Of a stretch of 64,000 bases of DNA, positions 1 to 30,746 are shown piece after piece (positions within the stretch are counted from its first letter, which is position 1; every line of letters begins with the position of its first letter). Location: positions 16,983,464 to 17,047,463 of the forward strand of contig NC_051098.1 of NCBI RefSeq assembly GCF_901709675.1, given 5' to 3'. The notes under the pieces are model-generated. The model was not told the origin of the DNA. It ran no database searches and saw nothing but the letters and a program-made list of their open reading frames with translations. Position numbers and translations under genes: made by a program. The DNA is from Syngnathus acus. Its lineage: Eukaryota; Chordata; Actinopteri; Syngnathiformes; Syngnathidae.

Positions 1-331
1 CGAGCGCTCGGCCTTTGCTCCACGCCCCTTCCTGCCATTCTCCCGCGAGGTGGCGTGGTCGGTCGGAAAGGAGCGCTTCCTCTTATCTCCTCCGCACGGA
101 AGGACTTCAAAGCAGGCCGGCCGATCGGCCGGCCGGCCGGCGTGCGCCCGTGCAGGCATTGCGCCGCATTGTTCCAAAGTTCTCGTTCAGGCTGGGAAAG
201 CACCTACGCTCGCGGGAGGGACAAAGAGCAGAGAGAGAGCACTCGTGAGGACGACACACAGCCAAGACAAGACACGACGCGACACGACGACTGGGAAAAG
301 ACTCGCGAGCACGTCAAGCAGCTTTGATCAG

Positions 332-1459
332 ATGAACGACCTGCAGGCAGGTGAGTTTGCGTCGGTTGCTTGGTTGGGAGAAGTGAATTGTTTCGTTCCA
401 AAAGATGGGCCATTTTGCTGAAGGCTGCCTTTGACCTTCTCAGGGATGGATCCCGTCAACTCCACGCAGCTGAGCGTCAACCAATCGGACGCCAGCGGCG
501 TGCTGACGCATGGGGTGCTGCCCTGGCTCTACCTGCTCCTCTGCGCGGCGGGCGTGCCGCTCAACGGCGCGGCCGCCTGGATCTTCTTCCGGGTGCCCAG
601 CGACTCGGCCCTGGTGGTGTACCTGAAGAACATGGCGGTGGCCGACCTCCTGATGCTGGCCACCTTCCCCTTCCGGGTGGCGGCGCAGCTGGGGCTGGGC
701 GGCTGGCGCCTCCACGTGGTTCTGTGCCGCTACACCTCGGTGCTCTTCTACTCGTCCATGTACGTGGGCATCCTCTTCATGGGCCTCATCAGCCTGGAGC
801 GCTACGTCAAGGTGGTGCGCCGCTCGGGCGGCTCCGCCTCGGCCCACTTCCTTCAGAGGGTGGGCGCGGCCCGGCTCCTGGCGCTGCTGGCCTGGAGCCT
901 CCTCATCCTGTGCGTGCTGCCCAACGCCGTGCTGACCGGCCGGCCGGCCGACCAGGAGACGTCTCGCCACTGCATGAGGCTGAAGAGCCCGCTGGGGGTG
1001 CAGTGGCACCGCGTGTCCACCTTCTTCAGCGTGGGCCTCTTCTGGCTCACTCTGCTGGTTCTGGCCTTCTGTTACTCCTCCATCACCCGCCGCATCTACC
1101 GCTCATCCCGCCCCCAAGGCGGCGGCGGCCGCCGCCACGGCGACGACGTACGGCGCAAGTCCAACCGTAGCATCTTCTGCATCCTGGCCGTCTTCTTCAT
1201 CTGCTTCGTGCCCTACCACGTCTGCCGCGTGCCCTACACCCTCAGCCAGATGCCGGCGTCCGGGTTCAGCCGAGCCTCGCGCCTCCTGCTCTTCCAGGCC
1301 AAGGAGGCCACGCTCTTCCTGTCCGCCGTCAACGTCTGCCTGGATCCCGTCATCTACTTCCTCATGTGCCAAAAGTTTCGAGAGTCTTTGCTCGCCAAGC
1401 TCTCCAGAGGGGACGGGAGCGTCTCCCTCACCGCCGCGCCCAGCCTCAGCAACATTTAG
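332..1459 (+). CDS. gpr87: GPR87-like P2Y-family G-protein-coupled receptor
   Basis: Seven-transmembrane receptor of the P2Y12/GPR87 subgroup, expected at the plasma membrane. Two coding exons, 332-350 and 444-1459, are joined through GT-AG and give 344 residues; human GPR87 has 358. The short first exon encodes seven residues and the frame continues into the ATG at 446, which could serve as an alternative start. Visible landmarks are two N-glycosylation sites near the N-terminus (NST, NQS), LKNMAVADLLM in TM2, CRYTSVLFYSSMY entering TM3, ERY in place of DRY, LKSPLGV in extracellular loop 2, FFICFVPYHVCRVPYTLS in TM6, and KEATLFLSAVNVCLDPVIY in TM7, with DPxxY for NPxxY. The CRYTSVLFY, LKSPLG and PYHxCR blocks fit GPR87 better than P2Y12/13/14 as I remember them. 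The family places ligand recognition at the KExxL motif; the ligand of this protein cannot be read from sequence. A tree could still place it as a GPR87 paralogue. Confidence 0.85.
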
Positions 1460-1682
1460 GACCCGAGGAGGTCAGGAAACATCTCAGGCGTGAGGATGTG
1501 AGCGGAGGAGACTGAGCCGAGAAGAAGCAAAGCGGCCTCGGCCGAACTGTGGAAACACGATGGATGGGAGGAACGTGAGAGCCTGTGAGGAAATGGCGCC
1601 AGCCAGGAGATGGCGGCGGGGTATGACAGAAAACCAGAGGAGAGGAGGCGAAGGATCACATGCGCAACGGAGAAAGAGCAAA

Positions 1683-1688
1683 AATAAA
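1683..1688 (+). terminator. Polyadenylation signal of the GPR87-like gene
   Basis: AATAAA lies about 220 bases after the receptor stop codon, in an A-rich stretch. It suggests a short 3' untranslated region. Confidence 0.6.
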
Positions 1689-4079
1689 AGCATTTCATAC
1701 TTCAAACAAAAAAACTCAGCTCGTTTGTCGATCATCCCAAATGTCAATAATCGTCCCGAACGAAAGACTCTGATTGATGGATTCTTTGAAGATCCGCAGG
1801 TGTCCCAATCAACTTCGCCTATTTAGTGTGCCCTCTAGCGGACAACTTTGGGTCCAACGCCAACTTGAAGTTGCGCAAACTAACCAAAAGAGGGCAGTGC
1901 AGTCACCTTATGTTGATACCGAAAATAGAGTATTAAGCTACTGTGGCGTCAATACATGAGGGGGGGTCCTTGTTTAACGAGCAAGCAGAAGCTTTGGAAT
2001 GAAGTCATCATAACACCCGCCCCGCCCCAACCCAACCACTTTGGGTGAGTAAGCAAGCAAGCATGCCTGCCTCCATGGCGTGCAGTACATTTGCGAGCTG
2101 TTCCTGAACGCATCATTCACCCACGAGCAGGTGACATTCAGCCGACGTCACACGATGACGCTAGACGCCACGCCACGCAAGCGGCCCATGTAAGTGGAGG
2201 AAAACTTGCTTGCATGTTTTGACAACGAGGCATAAAGTGCCATCACCATTTAAATCCGCAGCCTTGATGGGAAAAAATAAAAATCGTAATTGAAATTCAG
2301 ACAGCCCACAGTTGAAGGACATTTTCTCCTTTTTAGGCCAGCGAGCAAGAGAGGAAGTCGGGCTGTGCCAGGCCGGGCCGGGCCGGGCCGGGATGGGCCG
2401 GCGGGTCATTCGGTGTCGTGGGAACGAGCGCAAAATAAACACGCACGCACGCGCGCGCGCGCAATTTGAGCCAGCGTCAAGTTTTCACAGGCCCGCTCTG
2501 ACGTCTGCGCCTCCTTTTCAATTCTCAACGCAAGCTAACGAGACGAAACCTGGCGCCGTTGACGCTTTGGGTGGAAATGTGAAATGTTGACCACCGCATC
2601 CGTCCGCAGTTCCTTTCACTTCCCCGGTCACGTTGTCCCTTTGTTGCCCCCTGACCTTTGACCCCTGCAAAGAGGTGGCGGCTGATTGCGTGCGTTCGGG
2701 GAAATGGTAGCAGGAATGTCGGGCGACTGACTTGGAATAACACACAAAAAAGTGCCAGCTCAGCACTTTAGCTTAGCCTAGCTTCCCTTTGTGTTTGTGT
2801 GTGTTTGTCTGCACATCTTTGGATACTTTGTGTGTGAGTGTTTGTCCACTTTAAAGCTGGGAATGAAAGAATTTGTGCATTTGCACGCATGTTGAAAAAG
2901 TTGCCTGACCCCATTTGAGTGACCAACATGACTTTGGGTGGACCAACGTATGTGTCAGCCAAAGTCTGAAGGACTGTGGCAAAGAGTTCAAGAGTTGTTT
3001 TCTGTCTAATGCCTTCTTTCTTCCCAAAAAGAAAGACTTATTCTATGCCATTATTATGCTTCCAAGATTTATTGGGGGGGGGGGGGGAACTTGAAAAATA
3101 CAGCTAATCTCGTCAAATTGTGACTATCCTCCAAAAATTCTCGTCCTTCTCTGATTTTCTTTTGTGGTGCCGTAACACACAAGAATGTTATGATCACCTA
3201 ACGTTTACACATGTTGAGTGATGGAGCTAAAATGTGTTTTTGTGTTCTTCAGTGGGGGAAGAATTCAAGCTGCAGCCGTGGTGGATGAATCAAAAACGCT
3301 GACTCAGCTGGGATGATGATGACGACGACGACGCTGACTCTGTCATGGCCGTCTGTCGTCACGACGACGCTGTCTCCACGTAAGGTGAGCCATCTTGTAG
3401 TCGGTCGCCTTGACGACCGTCTGGCTTTGTTGCCGATCAACCCGGGAGCCGACCCGAGCGTATTTTGGATGATATGGAATGCAGTGCTTTAGTGAGGGTC
3501 GTTACAAGGGATAACACAAATGCCTGTAGCTTTTGTCTTGTCTGTGTAACATGCAAGATAACACGCACAGTCAGTAGGGGGTTTTTCTTCAACTAATGTT
3601 TGTCAGACACTTAAGTGCACCATTGTCTGTCAATGGGAGTCATGTGTTTGTGTGTGTGTGTGTGTGTGCGTGTGCGTGTGTGTGGAGAGTGTACACACTC
3701 ACGCATCCCCAAAGTCGGTCCATGTTTTGTCAGTCAGACACTTGGGAGCAAGCTTTTGTGTGTGTGTGTGTGTGTGTGTCTGCTTTGTGTTGTGAGTCAG
3801 CTCAAAGGCGAGACACGGCGCCATTTACGGCGAAGATGTCAGCAAATCTCCAAAGATGAGAAACATTCCTGCTTGCCTTTTTGCGCAGCTGCTCATGACT
3901 TTTCCTTTGCTTGCGAGCAGCTGGCGTTTCTCTCTCTCTCTCTCGCTCTCTCTGCCGCTCAGACTCTTCCTCCCTTACTCCTCCCTCCCTCCCTCCCTCC
4001 CTCCGTCCGTCCCTCCCTCCGTCCGTCCCTCCCTCCCTCCCTCCCTCCCTCCCTCCTCGCCCCCGGCTCGCTCAGTCAG
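1689..4079. other. Intergenic stretch between the receptor and plekhg2
   Basis: No convincing gene was seen on either strand. The stretch holds GT runs near 3649-3680 and 3758-3778, a poly-G run at 3074-3088, a GGGCC run near 2372-2394, and CT then CCCT tracts at about 3931-4053. The CCCT tract may lie in the plekhg2 promoter. A DR1-like nuclear-receptor motif lies at 2652-2664. Confidence 0.5.
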
Positions 4080-4269
4080 AGCGGATCTGAGCCGCCGTGC
4101 AGGGCGCCCGCGCGGACTTCCCGGGGCAGCCAGCGACTTGGGGCGATATGACGTCGCGCGCCGTGGAGGCTTTTGGTTGTTTTTTGAGCGTTGACGCCTG
4201 TGAGGGCCATTAAATCGTGTGCGGAGGTGGGAAGGTTGCGGAGGCCGGGAAGCGTCGTCCGGAAGGCAG
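4080..4269 (+). other. plekhg2: Possible non-coding first exon of plekhg2
   Basis: A GC-rich stretch follows a pyrimidine-rich CCCT region and ends in AAGGCAG followed by GTGAGG, a good splice donor. The plekhg2 start-codon exon is preceded by TTGCTTCAG at 5268-5276, a good acceptor, so the leader must come from an upstream exon. This is the best candidate I can see. The 5' end is a guess. Confidence 0.35.
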
Positions 4270-5301
4270 GTGAGGCTCCCAATGCAGCCGCAAGCGCATG
4301 AAGCCGCACTGTGGTCACGGCCTCGGTGCGCTCCTTTCGTCGCGCATACTTTGGTGAAGCCGCCCGCCCGCCGTTTGTTGGCGACCAGACGTGGCTGCGG
4401 TTGGCCTGCAGGGGGCGGCAGCGAGGATGCGAGCAGGTCACTCGGCACGATTTCGGGCCGCAGATGATGAGGAGGAAAGTTAACGTATCAGATATTTGTG
4501 AGCGTTTGCAACTTTAGCATGCGAGCGAGCGAGTGAGCGAGCAAGCGTGTGTACGTATGTCATGGTGTTGTTTTGGGCACAATGGAAGCAGCAGGCCAAC
4601 AGCAGTGCTGTGCTGCTGCTCTTGCGCAGCTTGCTGGCTGGCTGACTGGCCGGCTGGCCGGCCGGCCGGCAGGCTGGCTGTCACCAGCGAGCTTGAGACA
4701 CGTTGTGATCTTCTGAGTCATGTGATCAAAGTTTTCTAACGGACTGTCCATCAAGACCCGGTCTAAGGTCCGCTGGGTTGCATTTGCAGTGCAAGAGCAC
4801 GGCGGCCCGGCGCTTGCATGCCGGGAGCCGGGCCGAGCCGAGCTGAGCTGAGCGCTTGCTGCGTTTGCTCCCCCCGATCCGTACAGATCTTCCAATGGCA
4901 GATCTGGAAACCATTTTGTCTTTCTTTTTCCCCCGCTCTTTTGTTCTCCAAAAGTTTTATTGATGGTACCTGTGCACTTCTGAGAGACCATTTTGGGCTG
5001 AGATTGTTGTTATTGTTGCTGGCACTTTGCTGCTCTTGGCGCGTGTGTTCTGTCGGGGGCACAGCCAATCACAAGCGCCGAAAAATCTGCTCAGAAGAGC
5101 GACTTTGGCTCTCGCTAGACGACTTTGCTTTGCCTGCTGTCACCAGAGCGGACGAGTGCAAATGGGCTCGACCCGTGTCAGCGTCAGTGGCCTGGCAGGA
5201 GGTCCACGTGCACACGATGGCACCAAGCGGCGCCGGCCTAAGCCTCACCCTGCCTGCGCCTGTCTCGTTGCTTCAGGTTGCTTCCCGTTCATCATCACAT
5301 C

Positions 5302-17774
<12,473 letters not shown>

Positions 17775-18331
17775 AAAATTGAGCGCGCGCGCGACGGCTT
17801 TTTAGCCATGTGGAAAATGTGGACGGACGGCAAAAACCGGCACAGCGACTCGCCGTATTTTTCAAGCGGCTCTTCGCCACCTCTGGTTGAACCCGGAGAG
17901 GGAAGAAAGCAATCTTGGTGTAAACAAAGAAAAAAAAAGGTTGTCTGTCCGACAAATGCAGTGCTCAATCACACTTATGTTGTGTACCATCATAAAATTG
18001 GGATTATTTTGTGCTATTGCTAACCATCCATTTGTAGTCATTGTATTGTTTATTTATGAACTCTGAGATGGTAGGCACATTTGCGCTGGGGGGTCGGGGC
18101 TCAAATGTCAGCCTCCAATTTGTCAACATCTTTGTCATTCGGAGGAAATACAGCACAATTCACTCGTGCCTGGAATCGCTTTGACGGCGAAGGAATATTT
18201 CCAAAAGACTAAGTCGACTTCACATTTGAGTTTGCTGGCAATGACTGGAAAATGATCTGGAAGAAAATCTCCCCGGTGGCACCGTTATTGTGTTGCGCTT
18301 TTTCCTTGGCACCGTCGAACTCTTTCTTTGC

Positions 18332-18337
18332 AATAAA
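18332..18337 (+). terminator. plekhg2: Probable polyadenylation signal of plekhg2
   Basis: The first clear AATAAA after the plekhg2 stop codon is about 560 bases downstream. The sequence between is AT-richer than the coding exons and shows nothing else, consistent with a 3' untranslated region. Confidence 0.45.
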
Positions 18338-19440
18338 GTACGCGCCTCATTTCCCAGCGGAACCATCGGTCTCCATTCGATTGGATTCCCTCACGTGTGT
18401 AAAAACCAAAGCGCTTTTCCAATTCAAATGCGTTTTGGCTCGTGTGCATCTGGGGGTGAGTGGTGGCTTACAGCAGCGCCTTGCCATTCTTGTCATTTTG
18501 GATTCGCTTGTGCCGTTCAGCGCGGCTGCCAAGCTGAAGCTGGCTTCACGAAGCACCGCACCGAACGACATCGACAAGGTAGGACGCTTTATTTCTCGGC
18601 AATGATCCCGTGCTTAAAATGCTCTCCGCTCATACCCTCAACAATGGAGGGCATCGTCGCCTTGCTGGGCCACTGTGGCGAGTGCAGTCAGTACAGAACA
18701 GGAGGAGGCCTTTTGTTAGTCCAAATCTTCCTGAGCCATTTCATTTGTGGAGTCAGCTCGGTGGCTTGAAGGAGGGAAAGCACGCAGGCAGGATACGGAG
18801 TTTGATCTGGCCTTAGCTCTCTCTCTCTCTCTCTCTCTCCGTGCAGGGCTTGCTTTGCGCGGTGGGTGCAGCCACTGATGAATCAATCGGCCGGCACTCG
18901 TCTTCTACGGCAGCGTAAGCTACAGTACGGCTCCAGCGGTCGGTCCGTTGGACTGGAAGGAATAGAAAAACAGTTCAGAGAAGTTATGAAATAAGCTTAC
19001 ATAAAGGATGGATGGATGGATGCATTAGTTCTCACCATGCTGCATGCTTGCCGGACAATGAGGTCGGCTGCGCGTCTTGGGCTTCCCATCCGGGAATAAG
19101 ACGGGCGCTGCGTGCTGGGAAAGAGGGCGTTGCCGTCCGTCCGTCCGCCCGCCGCCGAGGACGAGAAGGAGAAGCAGAAGGAGGGCATGAGAAGGGGAGA
19201 GAGAGCCAAAGCCAAGAAGCTGAAAGCTGACAACAACGGCAGCGAGCGGGAGAGCAAAGACGGACGGACGGACGGCTCACATGCGGACGGACAGGTGCCA
19301 GAGTCCGACGCCGTTCATGCACTCCATGACGTTTGGTGCGCGTGCCTATCATGGATCATAGAGCCACCAAAAGGTCCCACCAAGACATCGGAAGCCTGCC
19401 AGCCATTTGGCTAGCAAGCAAAGAGCAAGGAGTGAGCGAA
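18338..19440. other. Intergenic region upstream of the IL-15-like gene
   Basis: No gene was recognised. The region contains a CT run at 18817-18840, a GGAT/GACG-rich patch, and many ATG triplets on the + strand. If it is part of the cytokine leader, it would add upstream start codons. A promoter cannot be placed. Confidence 0.4.
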
Positions 19441-19534
19441 CGAACGACCGAACGAGTGAGCAAGGAGCGAGCAAAGAGCGAACGAGTGAGCAAGGAGCGA
19501 GCAAAGAGCGAACGAGTGAGCAAGGAGCGAGCGA
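19441..19534. repeat. Three-copy minisatellite, period about 30 bases
   Basis: The unit AACGAGTGAGCAAGGAGCGA plus about ten bases repeats three times about 100 bases before the IL-15-like start codon. It may lie in the 5' untranslated region. Confidence 0.8.
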
Positions 19535-19626
19535 GCAGGCACAAGCGAGAAGCTTTCGCGGCGGCCCGCTTCGGCTCGGGCGCAGCCTGCCTGGCGTTCC
19601 TTGCTGGCGAGGAGCACGAGGATGAC

Positions 19627-20238
19627 ATGCCTACGAGAGGAAGGACTGCGACTGCGCCTGCCAAGCTCGTCGTCACCGTTTGCGTTTTGTGCCTGGCTTG
19701 TCTGCTGCGCGGCGGGGCGCGCGCGATGCCCAGTTTGGACTTGATGGAGCACGTGAAGGAGTTGCTCAGGGACGACGCCGCTTCGGTACAAATGGACCCG
19801 ATTTCCTGCCTGGCTCTGTCCAATTTCGAACCCAATGCATGTTGTCTTTGCTCATTATTTCGCTGCCCAAAGCGCATCAGATATCGATTTGAACAAATCA
19901 ACTCCATTTGGATACATTTCTAAACCTTACATTCAACTTCATTTCAAACTTGCCCATGTATTGCGCAAGGCCGGTGTAGTTTCAAGATTCAAGACTTTAT
20001 ATTTGACTTTGTTAGTTGTTTTTCATTTTGGAATACATTTACGAAGTGGGGGGCCAGACAGACGTTGCTTGAAGCAGTTCACTTTGCTCGGCAAAATAGT
20101 GGCGGCAGTGAAACGCAGCAGTTCTTTATTCGTATCCATCAAAAGTCACCATTATGGATTTTGCGATACCATAAATCTGAAGCCGCTCTACCTAATCAAG
20201 TGACTGACCACAGAGTGTGTCATCATCTAATCACGTCA

Positions 20239-20276
<38 letters not shown>

Positions 20277-21307
20277 AGCAGTGCTCAGATTGCAAGTTGT
20301 ACACCCCAACCTGGAGCGACTACAAGGTACGACTGTCATGTTATTGGTTTGACGGCTTTTTTTTTCTCTCTCTCAAATTTGAATGACGTTTACTCGAAGG
20401 TGCGAAACTTGAGTGTCGCTCACTGTATGTTGTTTTTAACCTCCAATAACTTATCATTGGATCATTTAGATCATAATATAATATGTTGTTATTTCATATA
20501 CCAATATATTTGTCATCTAATCATTTCTATTTTCCTGAAACATTTTTGTATGCTTTTTTCTAACAATATTTAGGTACTTCTTTCCAAGATGTATTTGTTT
20601 GGGCTGAGTAAAAGAATAAAACCTCTATTTTTTTAACACAAAAAATGAAAATATTATACTAAAAAATGATTAAACATCCCTCCCGAGGCTATACGCTCTG
20701 AGCTTCGTGTACTCTGTTGACGTCACACACCTCCCTCTTCTTGTTGTTACTATTATCATGATATATATATATATATATATATTTTTTCTTCTTGTTTTGT
20801 CAGACGTGTCCCAAGGACACCCTAAAATGCTTCTCTGCAGAAGTCCGAGTTCTCGTCACAGAGTGGGAAAGAAGTGAAGGGAATGTTTTGAAACATTTGG
20901 AACGGGGCCTCAAGTTCTTAGAAGATGGTCCTCACAACCAGGTAAGCAGCCAAGAAAGAATGATATGCATTTGTGCGTATATATTGTGTATATATTATAC
21001 ATCCAACAAAGGTTAACCTTATGAAATTCAGTTGAGAAATAAGCAAAGTAAAATTGATTTTCAATGTCCACGCATTTCGTTTGATGAGAACAACGCCCCT
21101 CCCAACATGGTCACCACGAAGACACGCAAAATCCTAAAAGCTCCTCCCTTTTTGGGGTGTGTGGGTTTTTTTGATTGCCAATTTCTACAGAACCAGTCAG
21201 CGTGTGGTCCGTGTGAGCTCCACCCAGAAGAAAACGTCCAACACTTCTTGCAGGAACTTCAAAGGATTTTGGAGCGCATCAACTCAGCTTTTAGTGCCAT
21301 TGCCTGA
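19627..21307 (+). CDS. il15l: IL-15-like cytokine (IL-2/IL-15/IL-15L family), four exons
   Basis: Secreted four-helix cytokine of the common-gamma-chain IL-2/IL-15 family, acting on lymphocytes through IL-15R-alpha-type receptors. Coding exons 19627-19785, 20279-20326, 20804-20941 and 21191-21307 are all phase 0 with good splice sites and give 153 residues. The first exon encodes a basic start, a hydrophobic signal segment (LVVTVCVLCLACLLRGGARA) and helix A (LDLMEHVKELLRD). Exon 2 encodes CSDCKLYTPTWSDYK, like the YTxSDV region of IL-15. Exon 3 has TCPKDTLKCF, aligning with the SCKVTAMKCF block. Exon 4 has ACGPCELHPEENVQHFLQEL, aligning with GCKECEELEEKNIKEFLQS. The cysteine pattern therefore fits two family disulfides. 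Calling it il15l rather than il15 or il2 rests on the neighbours (plekhg2, supt5h), because fish il15 and il2 are expected elsewhere; that is inference. An out-of-frame ATG lies five bases before the start, reminiscent of upstream-ATG control of IL-15 translation. Confidence 0.82.
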
Positions 21308-21721
21308 AATGGCTGTCAGCTACAAGGCACTTGCTGGCACTGCAAATCTCCGAAGGGAATTCTTTCGTACAGCAACTGGACTGGCGTGCGTCTCTTTGGT
21401 TTAGCAACTCCTCATATCCCGTCTTTGAACAGGTCCCACGACGATATTATTCGGAAAGCATCTATTTCATCAGCAATATCTCTCCCCTTTTTTTTTTTTT
21501 TTTTAATCAACGAACATAGTCTTCTTTTTTTTTCGTCGTCTGCTGCCATCTCTTTTTAACTACCATTCTTTCTCAGCCAGTTCGTTCGGCGGTGTATGCG
21601 CAAGTCAGTACCCTGGAGTATCATGTGAAAAATTCAATGATAACCTTTCAACCGACAAGTAGGTAAATTGATATTTTGAAATCACAAGTCACGGAAAATA
21701 GCTTGTTCAAATACCGTTGCC

Positions 21722-21727
21722 TTTATT
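21722..21727 (-). terminator. triap1: Polyadenylation signal of triap1
   Basis: AATAAA on the minus strand lies about 300 bases after the triap1 stop. The il15l gene ends about 400 bases away on the other strand, so the two genes converge. Confidence 0.55.
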
Positions 21728-22029
21728 TCATAAATAGCTTGCTCCCCCCCAAGAAAATGCAACACTTTGAAGAGAATTTGCCATTTTTGTACAGATTTGA
21801 TGAAGACACTTGCAGTCGTGCACGTGGCGAGCATTTGTCATAAAGCCCAAGGTCCATCCCACAATGTTCGTCTAGTCCCGAACTGTGACTTTTCTATCTG
21901 TCGCCAGCGGCGTCGTTGTGAGGACAGAAAAACAAGAGCAAGTGTGCCGCCGCCATCTGATCAGGTCCGACAGCCTATAGGAAGCCGCAGTGTTGTTATT
22001 GGGAGGGGGGCTCGTCTCTTGTCTCTTTT

Positions 22030-30301
<8,272 letters not shown>

Positions 30302-30452
30302 GGCCGTAAGAAAAACACCCATTTGTGTTTAGCTGTCACGTGACGCTTTTCCTCCAAATGCTGCTTTTTGTTCTTCCTCGTTTTTCATTTTTTCTTAGTT
30401 CATCAGCACAATTATTACCAGCGCCGTCAGATTTGAGTCACGCACGAATGTC

Positions 30453-30458
30453 AATAAA
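30453..30458 (+). terminator. supt5h: Polyadenylation signal of supt5h
   Basis: AATAAA about 150 bases after the SPT5 stop codon. The rnaset2 stop codon lies about 290 bases further on the opposite strand, so these genes converge. Confidence 0.7.
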
Positions 30459-30746
30459 GTATGAAACAGGCCACATGGGATTGTGTCCACATGGCTTCAT
30501 TTAGGCAAGGAAAAGGAAAGAGCAACCAAACAGAAGAGCGAGCGAGCGAGCGAGCGGGCGGGCGGGTGGGTGGCTGGTCGGGGGGAAAAAAGGCCAGAAA
30601 GAAAAAAGCAAAGTTGGAAGGGCTCAGCTCCAGACTGAGCTGGGTTCAGATTTTCTGATGCATGGACAGGTTTTTTTTTTTTTTGAAGGAATGTTTGCTC
30701 AGCGGGTCGTGCCCGTCCGTCCGTCCGCCTTTTAGTGGCAGAGACG

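Noticed and set aside
440-1009. Antisense frame opposite the GPR87-like receptor
   Set aside because: It is a GC-rich shadow of the receptor with no domain or signal.
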